Shown here piece by piece: positions 34,294-43,171 of a stretch of DNA of 64,000 nucleotides (the stretch's first letter is position 1; every line of letters starts with the position of its first letter). The notes beneath the pieces are model-generated. The model ran no database searches. It saw nothing but the letters and a program-made list of their open reading frames with translations, and was not told the DNA's origin. Both the position numbers and the translations under genes were made by a program. The stretch comes from Anaerolineae bacterium (GTDB lineage Bacteria; Chloroflexota; Anaerolineae; Aggregatilineales; Phototrophicaceae): positions 1 through 64,000 of the forward strand of contig JAJEBE010000032.1 in assembly GCA_022822545.1 (NCBI GenBank), given 5' to 3'.

Positions 34294-36834
34294 TCAGCAT
34301 TCGCTGTAGCCGCAGGTGAGGCACTTGCGGCAATTCTCGGCGCGGATCAAGGTGATCGTGCCGCAGGCGGGGCACATATCGGCGCCGGATATCGACGAAT
34401 TCATAGTCGTGCCGATTTCCTCTTCGGCAGCCGAACTTGAAGCAGCGGCGCCGCTGTGAATTGGCAGGTTCAGTTGCTGCGGCTGCTCTTCGGGGAAGAA
34501 CTCCATCTGTAATGCGCGCGCCACGGCATCGGGCAAAGACAAGACACGTTTGGGACCGAAGCCGATGGGACGGGCGCCGCCGATGTCCTCCAACTGCTCG
34601 ATAATGAGTTTGAGCATATCGCGGCGGTTGTGAGGCGCGGTCGTCCGGAGCTGCAGGGAAATCATTCGTCCCAGGCTTTCGGCGTCCGCCTGAATATCGC
34701 TGCCGGCTTTGCCGATCGCCACGAATACTTCAAAGGGATTGCCTTGGTCGTCGCGGTTGATGGTGATATAAGCTTTGCCGAATGGCGTCTGCGTCTTCAC
34801 AGAAGTGCCTTGCAAGCGTTCTGGACGCGGATACACATGATGGGGCGTCGTGGCCGGCTCTGTGCCCTCGCCGCCTTTCAGATCTTCCATTTCGCTTTCG
34901 GCGCGCTCATCGCCTTTGAGCATGAGCACCTGCTCATCGCGGCTGCCATCGCGATAGATCGTGCCGCCTTTGCAACCGAGTTCGTACATGTATTTGAAGA
35001 GCTCGCTGACCTGTTCAACCGAGTAGTCATTGGGCACGTTGCAGGTCTTTGAGATAGCGCTGTCGATCCAGCGCTGGAAAGCGCCTTGCACTTTGATATG
35101 TTCTTGCGGAGACAGGTCCATCGCTGTGACAAAGTACTCCGGCAGTTCGTCAGCATCGGGATGCGCCTCGTACCACTCCTTAACGATAGGCACCTGTTCC
35201 TCATGCAAGCCAAGGCGGCTCTTGCGGTAATAGACCCAGGAGAAGAAGGGTTCAACACCGGTGGAGGTATTGACCATGGTGCCGGTCGTGCCGGTTGGCG
35301 CTTGCGTGAGCAGCGTGACATTGCGAATGCCATCCTGCCGTACTTTGTCGCGCAGGGCATCCGGCATCGCCAGCATGAAGCCGCTCTCCAGAAACTTCTC
35401 GGCGTCAAACTGGGGGAAGGCGCTCTTCTCAATGGCCAGGTCGCTCGAGGTCTCGTAGGCGGTGACGGCGATGGTCTGGTAAATTTCGTCGATCAATTCA
35501 ACTGATTCGTCGCTGCCATAGCGGACGCCGAGCTTGAGCATCAATTCGGCAATGCCCATGGTGCCCAGGCCGACCCGCCGTTCTGATAATTGAACGGTTC
35601 GGTTCTCCTCGAAAAAGTAGGGCGTCGTATCGATGACGTTGTCGAGGAAGCGCGTCGCATACCCTACCGTTGTCCTTAGTTCATCCCAAGCGACATCCTG
35701 CGCCGCCTCATCGTAGAAACGGGAGAGATTGATCGCGCCCAGATTGCAAACTGAAAACGCGCCCAGGGGTTGCTCGCCGCAGGGATTGGTGCTGATCTGC
35801 GGATTGAAGTACCAACTGTTGGCCATCTTGTTGCTGCGCTCGCGGAACCATACGCCGGGCTCGGCGCTGGCCCAGGCGCTCTCGATGATCGCGTCCCAAA
35901 GCTCTCGCGCTTTGATCGCCTTGTATGTGATTGTCGCTCGGCCGGCGGCGATCCAGGTTTCCAGGTCGCCATCCCATAGGTCGTCATAATCCGGATCGCG
36001 CGTGTCCGGGAAGAGCAACTCCCAATCGGCGTCCGCAGCCACTGCTTCCATCAATTTGTCGGAGACGCCGACGCTGATATTGGCGTTGGTGATTTTGCCG
36101 GACTGCCGTTTGCTATTGATGAAGTCAACAATATCGGGGTGCCAATCATTCAGGATCAGCATCAAGGCCCCGCGCCGGCTGCCGCCTTGTTCGATCAGAC
36201 CGGTGACAAAACTGTATAGCCCGCCCCAGGATACTGCCCCGCTGGAGCGCCCGTTCACGCCTTTGACGTAGGCGTGCCGCGGCCGCAACGTCGAAAGGTT
36301 GATGCCGACGCCGCCACCGCGCGACATGATTTCGGTCATCTGTGTCAGTGTGGTCATGATGCCTTCGCGTGAATCCTGCGGTGAAGGGATGACATAGCAA
36401 TTGTAAAATGTGAGGTCTTGATCGGTGCCGGCAGCGGTGAGGATGCGTCCGCCCGGCACAAACTTCCAGTCGTCAAGCAGCCAGCGGAATTTCTCGCTCC
36501 ATTCGTCTTGTTTTGCCGGGCTGGCTTCAACCGCGGCGACGCCGTGGGCGACGCGGTTCATCATCTGCTCGGGCTGCGTTTCGATTGGCTTATCGACATG
36601 CTCCAAATCGCGCAGGACTGTTTCGCCATCCAGCAGCCGCACCGTGACTCGCGGCAGGTCAATGGCGATCGCTTCGCCGATTTCGCGTTGCCCCGTCTTG
36701 GCGTTGACAACCACAATCACGGTATCGCCGACGGCGAGAGTGCTGCGGGTCATATCCTTTTGGGCATAGCGATCGAGGAAGATCTTGTAGCCGAGTTCGT
36801 GCAATTCGCTTGTAGCTGTCTGTGACTGAATCAT
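34294..36834 (-). CDS. nrdJ: Vitamin B12-dependent (class II) ribonucleoside-diphosphate reductase
   Basis: An 846-residue class II RNR that makes deoxyribonucleotides with adenosylcobalamin. The substrate-site Cys and radical residues lie in FYNCYV and NPCGEQPLGAFSVCNLGAINLS, and QAPTGTTGTM is the barrel motif. The C-terminal tail is a zinc-ribbon-like redox segment, CPACG...CRKCLTCGYSEC, typical of the large NrdJ form. ATG 36834 (MIQSQTATSEL) is preferred; the open frame upstream to 36948 has no family similarity. No nrdA/B or nrdD is seen in the window. A promoter candidate lies about 135 bp upstream. Confidence 0.94.
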   Translation of the reverse strand: MIQSQTATSELHELGYKIFLDRYAQKDMTRSTLAVGDTVIVVVNAKTGQREIGEAIAIDLPRVTVRLLDGETVLRDLEHVDKPIETQPEQMMNRVAHGVAAVEASPAKQDEWSEKFRWLLDDWKFVPGGRILTAAGTDQDLTFYNCYVIPSPQDSREGIMTTLTQMTEIMSRGGGVGINLSTLRPRHAYVKGVNGRSSGAVSWGGLYSFVTGLIEQGGSRRGALMLILNDWHPDIVDFINSKRQSGKITNANISVGVSDKLMEAVAADADWELLFPDTRDPDYDDLWDGDLETWIAAGRATITYKAIKARELWDAIIESAWASAEPGVWFRERSNKMANSWYFNPQISTNPCGEQPLGAFSVCNLGAINLSRFYDEAAQDVAWDELRTTVGYATRFLDNVIDTTPYFFEENRTVQLSERRVGLGTMGIAELMLKLGVRYGSDESVELIDEIYQTIAVTAYETSSDLAIEKSAFPQFDAEKFLESGFMLAMPDALRDKVRQDGIRNVTLLTQAPTGTTGTMVNTSTGVEPFFSWVYYRKSRLGLHEEQVPIVKEWYEAHPDADELPEYFVTAMDLSPQEHIKVQGAFQRWIDSAISKTCNVPNDYSVEQVSELFKYMYELGCKGGTIYRDGSRDEQVLMLKGDERAESEMEDLKGGEGTEPATTPHHVYPRPERLQGTSVKTQTPFGKAYITINRDDQGNPFEVFVAIGKAGSDIQADAESLGRMISLQLRTTAPHNRRDMLKLIIEQLEDIGGARPIGFGPKRVLSLPDAVARALQMEFFPEEQPQQLNLPIHSGAAASSSAAEEEIGTTMNSSISGADMCPACGTITLIRAENCRKCLTCGYSEC

Positions 36835-37130
36835 GACGAAAACATCCTGGATTATGTGTGTACCTGCGGCAACTGGTTCTGTGTAGAGCGATGCGAATCC
36901 GAACCTGGACCTTCTATGGCACAGATGGTGTCCGCTGGCGACCATCATGTTGCAATATCGTGGCTTAAAAACTATAGCTTTTTTATAGCACTTATCAAGT
37001 AAACTGCCTATTCAAATTCGAAAGATTTCAGTTTGAATCCGATAGCGCGTCCACCGCGATACTCTATCAACACTGTATAGAGGGGGTAAAAGCTCATATC
37101 TCAGAATTGGCGTAAAACCTTGGCCCCAGG
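36835..37130. other. nrdJ upstream region
   Basis: About 300 bp of AT-richer sequence between nrdJ and the ftsZ terminator. It holds the promoter candidate at 36971-36998 and a CTCTAT/ATAGAG inverted repeat at 37062-37082. I looked for NrdR boxes and a cobalamin riboswitch and found neither convincingly. Confidence 0.5.
36971..36998 (-). promoter_or_regulatory. Candidate nrdJ promoter
   Basis: On the minus strand TTGATA (36998-36993), a 16-nt spacer and TATAGT (36976-36971). This would give a 5' leader of about 130 nt. Confidence 0.5.
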
Positions 37131-37160
37131 AAACAAAAAGAGGCGAGACATGCCCGCCTC
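37131..37160 (-). terminator. Intrinsic terminator of the dcw cluster
   Basis: On the minus strand GAGGCG (37160-37155) and CGCCTC (37145-37140) pair around a 9-nt loop, followed by TTTTTGTTT. It lies 30 bp after the ftsZ stop. Confidence 0.88.
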
Positions 37161-37190
37161 CTTGAAACCGTATATTAACTTGTCGGGCTT

Positions 37191-38423
37191 CTATTGACGC
37201 CGATTCCGTTTGCGCAGGAAGGCCGGCAACTCGGTGTTCTTGGGGTCAATGTTGTCGTAGGTGCGGGGATCTTCTTGCGGCGGCGATGGCGGCGCAAGGC
37301 GGCTGCGCTGGAAGGATGAGGATCCGCCGCTGCTGGCGGCAGCGCTATCGGACGGGGCCTGCACCTCAACATCTTCGTAAACCGGCCGCTGAATCGCCGG
37401 CGGTTGCGGCAACGGCGTCGTCTGGCGGATGGGCAAGGCGCCCGCTTCTTTCATCGTCGTCTCCAGCCGGCTGCGTTCGAAGCCGGTGGCGATGACCGTG
37501 ATATGGACCTCATCGCCCATGCTCTCATCAATGTGAGCGCCGAAGATGAGGTTACATTCCGGATGCGCGCTGTCCTTGATGATGGCGGCCGCCTCATTGA
37601 CCTCAAAGAGCGTCAAGTCCGAGCCGCCGGTGATGGAGAAGAGTATGCCGCGCGCGCCGTCAATCGTGACATCAAGCAAGCCGCTGGTGATAGCCTGTTC
37701 GGCGGCGGAGCGAGCGCGATCATCGCCTGCGGCCCGCCCGACTGCCATCAAGGCGGCGCCGCCTTCCGACATAACCGTGCGCACATCAGCGAAGTCAAGA
37801 TTGATGAGGCCGGGCACGGTGATGAGTTCGGAGATGCCCTGAATGCCTTGCCGCAGCACATCGTCTGCGAGGGAGAAAGCCTGCTGCAGCGTCGAGCGTT
37901 TGTCCGCCATCTGCAACAAGCGGTCGTTCGGGATAACGATCAGAGTATCGACCTGGCTTTTCAGCGCTTCAATGCCGGTCTTCGCCAGTTGAGCGCGGCG
38001 CGTGCCTTCAAAGGTGAAGGGACGGGTGACAACGCCGATGGTCAATGCGCCGAGTTCCTTGGCGATCTGGGCGATGACAGGCGACGCGCCGGTGCCTGTG
38101 CCGCCACCCATGCCACAGGCGACGAAGATCATGTCTGAGCCGCGCAGGACCTCAAGCAGGTCTTCCGAGCTTTCTTCCGCCGCTTTGCGCCCGATTTCAG
38201 GATTGCCGCCGGCGCCGAGCCCGCGCGTCAATTTGTCACCGATACGCACGCGCGTCTTCGCCTTGGATAGCATAAGCGCCTGGTTGTCGGTGTTGACCGC
38301 GATAAATTCGACGCCGCCCAAGCCTTCGTTGATCATGCGGTTGACGGCGTTGCCGCCGCCGCCGCCGACGCCCACGACCTTAATCTGGGCAAAGTTTTCC
38401 CCGGTTATCAAATCATTGACCAT
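37191..38423 (-). CDS. ftsZ: Cell division protein FtsZ
   Basis: A 410-residue tubulin-like GTPase that forms the division ring. The nucleotide-binding segments are intact: [16 protein letters not shown], the tubulin signature [10 protein letters not shown] and NTDNQAL. The C-terminal linker is Pro/Ser-rich (about 330-395) and ends in the conserved partner-binding peptide [15 protein letters not shown] 38423 is chosen because GAGGGTGG lies just upstream; GTG 38432 is too close. Last gene of the dcw cluster, followed by a strong terminator. A promoter with overlapping palindromes lies in the 131-bp gap to ftsA. Confidence 0.97.
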   Translation of the reverse strand: MVNDLITGENFAQIKVVGVGGGGGNAVNRMINEGLGGVEFIAVNTDNQALMLSKAKTRVRIGDKLTRGLGAGGNPEIGRKAAEESSEDLLEVLRGSDMIFVACGMGGGTGTGASPVIAQIAKELGALTIGVVTRPFTFEGTRRAQLAKTGIEALKSQVDTLIVIPNDRLLQMADKRSTLQQAFSLADDVLRQGIQGISELITVPGLINLDFADVRTVMSEGGAALMAVGRAAGDDRARSAAEQAITSGLLDVTIDGARGILFSITGGSDLTLFEVNEAAAIIKDSAHPECNLIFGAHIDESMGDEVHITVIATGFERSRLETTMKEAGALPIRQTTPLPQPPAIQRPVYEDVEVQAPSDSAAASSGGSSSFQRSRLAPPSPPQEDPRTYDNIDPKNTELPAFLRKRNRRQ

Positions 38424-38481
38424 AATGACCACCCTCGTGAATCAGCAAGTTGCTGAGCGCATACCGCAAGTTTACAAAGTC

Positions 38482-38533
38482 ATTGTACGCAGATTTGCGA
38501 CGTCCGCAAATGAAATAAGAGGCAAAAATTTGC
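38482..38533 (-). promoter_or_regulatory. Candidate ftsZ promoter with overlapping palindromes
   Basis: On the minus strand TTGCGG (38509-38504), 16 nt and TACAAT (38487-38482) can form a promoter. ATTTGCG-ACGTC-CGCAAAT (38493-38511) is a 7-bp inverted repeat covering the -35, and GCAAAAATTTGC (38522-38533) is a second palindrome sharing the CAAAT/ATTTG half-sites. This suggests an operator controlling ftsZ separately from the rest of the cluster. Confidence 0.45.
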
Positions 38534-38554
38534 ATTAACTTATCTAAATTATCG

Positions 38555-39790
38555 CTACTCGTCTTGTGGCAAGAAGCGCCGCAAAAATTCGTTCATCCGG
38601 CGCCCCCAATTGCTGACTGGCAGCCCCATATTATTCACCAGTTCCGGCTCGGTCACCGAATCCATTTCCAGCCCCAGCCGCAGCAGGCCGACGCTTGTGC
38701 TGTAGGATGGGTTCTTCAAGGTATCGGCGATGCCGGTGATCCTCTCGGGGTGGGCGAGACGAACGGGTAAATTCAAGATGCGGGAGGCCAGATCACGATA
38801 GCCCGGCAACTGTGAGCTGCCACCGGTGATGACCGCGCCGGCGCGCAGCAGGCCGGCATAACCGGAGCGCTTGATTTCCTTTTCCACCAGTTCGAAGATC
38901 TCTTCAAAGCGCGCTTCAATGACCATCGCCAGGTCTCGGCGCGAAACCGGCAGGATCTCGCCGCCGAAGGGCTCAACCGGGAATACTTCCGATTCGCTGA
39001 CGGCGTTCATATCGGCATGGCCGCGCTGGATCTTGACTTGTTCCGCCAGGCCGAAGGGCACACGCATCCAATACGTGATGTCTTGCGTGACGTGGTTGCC
39101 GCCTACCGGGATGATGGCCGTATGCCATACCGTGCTGTCAATGAAGATGGCGAGGTCTGTTGTGCCGCCGCCGATATCAATGACGACCGCGCCCATCTCC
39201 CGCTCATGATCGGTGAGCACGGCGTCCCCCGCCGCCAGCGGATTCAGGATGAAGCGATCGACCATGACCCCGGCGGATTCGACGGCGTCCTCCAAATTCG
39301 CCAAACTTGTGGTTGAAGCGGTGATGATATGCGCGTCGACCTCCAGGCGGAAGCAGTGCATGCCGATGGGGCTGCGGATGCCATCCTGGCCGTCGAGCGT
39401 ATAACTCCGCGGGACGACGTGCAGGATCTCACGATTGTGTGGAATGGCAATATTGCGCGCCACGCTCATCGCTTTTTCCAGGTCTTCCGCCTGAACGCTG
39501 CGCGAGCCGACAATGGTGGCGAGCCCGCGACTGGTCAGCGATGAAATGTGGCTGCCGGCGACGCTGACGAAAGCTCGATTGATATCGTAGCCGCTAGACT
39601 TCTCCGCTTTCCGTATGGATTTGGCGATGGCCGATGACAAGGCGCCGACGTCATTGACGACCCCTTTCTTCATGCCGTCGCTGGGTTCAATGCCCAAGCC
39701 GACGACATAAACATCCTCGGGGCGCACCTCCCCAACGATGGTGCAGATCTTATGCGTACCAACATCCAGTCCAACTACCAAGTCGCCCAT
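38555..39790 (-). CDS. ftsA: Cell division protein FtsA
   Basis: A 411-residue actin-like ATPase that tethers FtsZ to the membrane. Actin-fold motifs are present: VVGLDVGTHKICTIVGE (phosphate 1), AVVIDIGGGTTDLAIF (phosphate 2) and VITGGSSQLPG (adenosine). The 1C subdomain is in place. The C-terminal MNEFLRRFLPQDE is the amphipathic membrane-targeting helix. ATG 39790 lies 6 bp after the ftsQ stop. Confidence 0.95.
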   Translation of the reverse strand: MGDLVVGLDVGTHKICTIVGEVRPEDVYVVGLGIEPSDGMKKGVVNDVGALSSAIAKSIRKAEKSSGYDINRAFVSVAGSHISSLTSRGLATIVGSRSVQAEDLEKAMSVARNIAIPHNREILHVVPRSYTLDGQDGIRSPIGMHCFRLEVDAHIITASTTSLANLEDAVESAGVMVDRFILNPLAAGDAVLTDHEREMGAVVIDIGGGTTDLAIFIDSTVWHTAIIPVGGNHVTQDITYWMRVPFGLAEQVKIQRGHADMNAVSESEVFPVEPFGGEILPVSRRDLAMVIEARFEEIFELVEKEIKRSGYAGLLRAGAVITGGSSQLPGYRDLASRILNLPVRLAHPERITGIADTLKNPSYSTSVGLLRLGLEMDSVTEPELVNNMGLPVSNWGRRMNEFLRRFLPQDE

Positions 39791-39796
39791 GCGGTT

Positions 39797-40630
39797 CTAT
39801 AGCCCCCATAAAAGTCTGTAGAACGGTGCATCGGGATTCGCTATATTCAGTTCGGCAACGTCAATTGCGCGACTGTTTAAATTCTCCACCAGCACATCGT
39901 AGATTTTTATTTTCTCGTCCATTACCGCCGCCGAGCCTGTTCCCATCCAGACTTGCCAGCCTTGTTCGTTGGTCCAGCCCAGCCCGTGAACGCCATGATA
40001 ATCAAGGTGATCGCCTTCGGGCAGGATTTCCCGCAGGCGCAGGGCGCCCAGCACGATATCCTTGGAAACGCTCTCAGCGCTTGGCGCTGGCCCGGGGCTG
40101 CCGTCTCTCACCAAATTCACATGAAGCAGTCCCGGCATCTCCGCCCGCGCCGGCATAAGACGCCCCTGGATGTCGATCCAGGTCTCATCGCCCGCGTCCG
40201 ACCAGACCAGCGCCGGCTGTCGTTCCTGGACGACGAGCGTGACCAAATCCGGCGGCCAGCCGACTTCGACGGCGATATCCGCAACCGACGACGAACGGAG
40301 CACATTCTCGCGGATTTCGTCGGGATCCAGCCAAAACATGTGGTAATCCGCCAAGTCCGAGTAAGCAAAGACTTCTTCGCGGCTAATGAACGTATTTCCG
40401 CGCACTTGTATCGCTCTCACGTAAAAAACATCGCTGGTAAAAAACGCCAGCAGAGTCAAGCCAAAGAGCAGAAAAAGAAGGGCGCTGGTGACTCGCCAAC
40501 GGGAGAAGGCCCGCCGCCGTTCTTGTCGCGCAGCCGTCGATAGCTTTGGTACGGTGCCCGGCGGCACCCGATGCAAGACGCCGGGAGCGCGGTCAGGCTG
40601 CCGCCGCTGCGCTTGAACATGACTCGCCAC
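39797..40630 (-). CDS. ftsQ: Cell division protein FtsQ/DivIB
   Basis: A 277-residue single-pass divisome protein. A basic cytoplasmic tail (1-45) precedes one membrane helix (about 47-67), then a POTRA domain starting FYVRAIQVRGNTFISREEVF and the FtsQ beta domain. It bridges FtsA/FtsZ-side and FtsI/FtsW-side components. GTG 40630 is used, with GGAAGA about 7 nt upstream. The 101-bp gap to murB may carry an internal promoter. Confidence 0.88.
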   Translation of the reverse strand: MASHVQAQRRQPDRAPGVLHRVPPGTVPKLSTAARQERRRAFSRWRVTSALLFLLFGLTLLAFFTSDVFYVRAIQVRGNTFISREEVFAYSDLADYHMFWLDPDEIRENVLRSSSVADIAVEVGWPPDLVTLVVQERQPALVWSDAGDETWIDIQGRLMPARAEMPGLLHVNLVRDGSPGPAPSAESVSKDIVLGALRLREILPEGDHLDYHGVHGLGWTNEQGWQVWMGTGSAAVMDEKIKIYDVLVENLNSRAIDVAELNIANPDAPFYRLLWGL

Positions 40631-40681
40631 GTATGGTCTTCCACCAGTGTTTGGATGAAGCCCCCTGCCAATATGACATTG

Positions 40682-40710
40682 AGTGTACTATTAGTCAAAA
40701 TACGGCGCAA
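40682..40710 (-). promoter_or_regulatory. Candidate internal promoter for ftsQAZ
   Basis: On the minus strand TTGCGC (40710-40705), 17 nt and TACACT (40687-40682) lie about 55 bp upstream of the ftsQ GTG. The gap before ftsQ is unusually wide for this cluster. Confidence 0.35.
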
Positions 40711-40731
40711 ACCGCATAAGGCGGAAATTCG

Positions 40732-41646
40732 CTACCATTCCCCCAGCGTCTGAATCTCTAATTCCAGCACGATGCTGAATCGTTCCCGGACGCGCTCGCG
40801 CACGAGGTTTATTAGCGCCAGATAATCGCCGGCGCTCGCATCGGAATCGCGATTGACGAAGAAGTTGGCATGTACTGGGGACACCTGCACCGCGCCGACT
40901 GTCTTGCCCTTTAAGCCAGCCGCTTCGATGAGGCGGCCGGCGTAATCTCCTGGCGGGTTCTTGAATATGCTGCCGAGGCTGGCGCCCGGCGGCTGTGTGC
41001 GCCGGCGATAGTCGTTATTGTCGTCCATCCGCTGCTGGATCGCCGCGCGCGCGTCGCTGCGAAAGCCGAACTCGGCGCGGAGGATGAAGAAGCGACGATT
41101 GCCGCGCGCTTTAAGCCAGGAATGCCGATAGGCGTATTGCAGACGGTCCGCCGCAAACCAGCGTTCGCCGTCGTCCTCCTCGTAGACCGAAACTCGCCGC
41201 AGCGAGGCGGCGATATCGCTGCTGTGGGCGCCGGCATTATTGACCACGGCGCCGCCAACCGTGCCTGGCACCGCTATCGCCCATTCCATGCCCGTCAGCG
41301 CATTCTCATGGCAATAGCGCGTCAGGCGGATGAGGTTCGTGCCGCTGCTGGCTGTGATGACGACATCGTCTCCGACAGCGCTGCGCTCAAGGCGAGTCGC
41401 GCGATTGATTATGGTCAGTCCACGGATTCCGGCATCGGCGATAAGAATGTTTGCGCCGCCGCCAATCACGGTCACCGGCATTCGGCGCTTCCAGGCTTGC
41501 CGGAGCAGCGGAATCAGGTCGCTGTAGGCCGGGTCTTTGGCAATGAAGAGATAATCGGCGGGCCCGCCAAGTCGCGCGGCGGTGAAACGCGCCAGCGATT
41601 GCATGCGCGGCAAGTCATCGATCAAAGGCAATCTCGGCTCGCTCAT
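40732..41646 (-). CDS. murB: UDP-N-acetylmuramate dehydrogenase
   Basis: A 304-residue FAD enzyme that reduces the enolpyruvyl group to make UDP-MurNAc. FAD-binding segments TVIGGGANILIAD and AVPGTVGGAVVNNAGAH are present. The catalytic Ser lies in PGASLGSIFKNPPGDYAGRLI and the Glu near the C-terminus in VLELEIQTLG. Its ATG overlaps the murC stop by 4 nt. Confidence 0.95.
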   Translation of the reverse strand: MSEPRLPLIDDLPRMQSLARFTAARLGGPADYLFIAKDPAYSDLIPLLRQAWKRRMPVTVIGGGANILIADAGIRGLTIINRATRLERSAVGDDVVITASSGTNLIRLTRYCHENALTGMEWAIAVPGTVGGAVVNNAGAHSSDIAASLRRVSVYEEDDGERWFAADRLQYAYRHSWLKARGNRRFFILRAEFGFRSDARAAIQQRMDDNNDYRRRTQPPGASLGSIFKNPPGDYAGRLIEAAGLKGKTVGAVQVSPVHANFFVNRDSDASAGDYLALINLVRERVRERFSIVLELEIQTLGEW

Positions 41647-43034
41647 GATTGCTCTGTTCCGCAGTCGAGATAGAGGTCCGCGATCTGGTTGGCGTCGCCG
41701 GCGCTGAAGATGATCACGACGGCGGGAGCTACAGCGAACTGACGCAGCATTGACACCACATTGTCATAAGTTGCCGCGAATATGGCGTCCGATTGACATT
41801 TCATTTCGGCCGCCAGCGCTTGGCTGGAAACGTTTTTGATCGGCGCTTCGCGGGCGGCGTAAATCGGCGTGACGATGACGCGATCCGCATCGTGAAAGGC
41901 GGCTACAAACTCGGACCGGAATTGACGGACGCGGGAATAAGTATGGGGCTGCCAAATCGCCCAGATTTGGCGACCTGGATAACGCAGGCGCGCTGCGCGA
42001 AGGTTCGCTTCAATTTCGGTGGGGTGGTGCGCGTAGTCGTCAACCATGATGACGCCGTCGCGGATGCCGCGGATTTCAAAACGGCGTTGCGTGGCTATGA
42101 AGCCAGCCAGGGCGCTTGCGCTCGCTGCGAAGGCTATGCCGCGCTCATGCGCCACGACCAGCGCCGCGAGCGCGTTTAATACATTATGGGCGCCCGGCGC
42201 GCCAAGACTGACGCTGCCTAGCGGGACGCCGCGATGCGCTACATTGAAGGAAGTCGCATCACTACTGAATTGCAGATCTGTCGCGCGCCAGTCTGATTGC
42301 TCGTTTTCGATGCCGTAGGTTTGTATTGCCTGGCCGGTCTTCTGATGTTCGAGAGCGAGGGCCAGTGCGGCCGGGTCATCGGCACAAGCGACGAGCAAGC
42401 CGTCAGGCTGTATCAATTCGATAAATGTCGCAAAAGCGGCGGATATATCGTCGGCGGTCTGGAAAAAATCGGGATGGTCATGCTCGACCGTTGTGACGAC
42501 TGCCAGATTCGGCGACAAGCCATGAAACATGTTGCCATATTCGTCGGCTTCAATCACAAAGGACTTGCCCGCGCCCATTGCGGCATTCCTGCCCGTATTG
42601 CCCATTATGCCGCCTACAATGTAACTTGGGTCTTTGCCAACGTCTTGCAGGATATGGATGATCATGGAAGTCGTGGTCGTTTTGCCGTGGGCGCCGGCGA
42701 TGGCGATGGTATCGTAGCCTTGCAGCAGAGCGCGCATGAATTCTCGGCGGCGGTACACCGGGATCCCCAGTTGCTTTGCCGCCGTCAGTTCGATGTGATC
42801 GTCATCCACTGCCGAGGTCGCCAAGACCAAATCCGCGCCTTCGACGAAGCGCGCGTCATGGCCCTGGAAGATTGTCGCGCCGGCGTCCGCCAAAGCCGAT
42901 GCCACCGGACTCGCGCTCATATCCGAGCCGCTGACGACGCAGCCGCGTTCCAGCAAGACACGAGCGATGGCCGAAAGACCAGCGCCGCCGATGCCAACGA
43001 AATGTATGCGCGCGCCTGTCAGCAGTTGTGGCAT
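41643..43034 (-). CDS. murC: UDP-N-acetylmuramate--L-alanine ligase
   Basis: A 463-residue ATP-dependent Mur ligase adding L-Ala to UDP-MurNAc. It shows the N-terminal Rossmann motif IHFVGIGGAGLSAIA, the ATP loop AIAGAHGKTTTTSMI, the metal/ATP segment VIEADEYGNMF and the hinge VDDYAHHPTEI. ATG 43034 is preceded by AAGGAGGAG. A 32-codon ORF lies between it and murG. Confidence 0.96.
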   Translation of the reverse strand: MPQLLTGARIHFVGIGGAGLSAIARVLLERGCVVSGSDMSASPVASALADAGATIFQGHDARFVEGADLVLATSAVDDDHIELTAAKQLGIPVYRRREFMRALLQGYDTIAIAGAHGKTTTTSMIIHILQDVGKDPSYIVGGIMGNTGRNAAMGAGKSFVIEADEYGNMFHGLSPNLAVVTTVEHDHPDFFQTADDISAAFATFIELIQPDGLLVACADDPAALALALEHQKTGQAIQTYGIENEQSDWRATDLQFSSDATSFNVAHRGVPLGSVSLGAPGAHNVLNALAALVVAHERGIAFAASASALAGFIATQRRFEIRGIRDGVIMVDDYAHHPTEIEANLRAARLRYPGRQIWAIWQPHTYSRVRQFRSEFVAAFHDADRVIVTPIYAAREAPIKNVSSQALAAEMKCQSDAIFAATYDNVVSMLRQFAVAPAVVIIFSAGDANQIADLYLDCGTEQS

Positions 43035-43071
43035 TCGCCGGCTCCTCCTTTTTCGATGCAGTCGTTCTGCC

Positions 43072-43170
43072 TCATAGAGCCAGAATTACAATTGCCAGAA
43101 TCACGAGCGCTGCCAACGCGAGCAGCTTGCCGGAAAGCGCGGAGAAGATCGCGGTCGTCCACATCAGCAT
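43072..43170 (-). CDS. Small single-helix membrane protein between murG and murC
   Basis: A 32-codon ORF (starts MLMWTTAIFSALSGKLLA, ends ILALstop). A single Lys at residue 15 precedes a continuous hydrophobic stretch of about 17 residues (A/L/I/V only), as expected of a one-helix membrane protein. The Shine-Dalgarno GGAGGTGAT is perfect and includes the murG stop codon (TGA), so translation would be coupled to murG. A second ATG at 43164 is better spaced. The murC Shine-Dalgarno lies after its stop. I know no family for it. Fills an otherwise unexplained 137-bp gap. Confidence 0.6.
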   Translation of the reverse strand: MLMWTTAIFSALSGKLLALAALVILAIVILAL

Positions 43171-43171
43171 A

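Noticed and set aside
36835..37130. Cobalamin riboswitch or NrdR boxes upstream of nrdJ
   Set aside because: Looked for because the enzyme needs B12. No B12-box-like core was seen, and the AT-rich stretches do not match the NrdR consensus pair.
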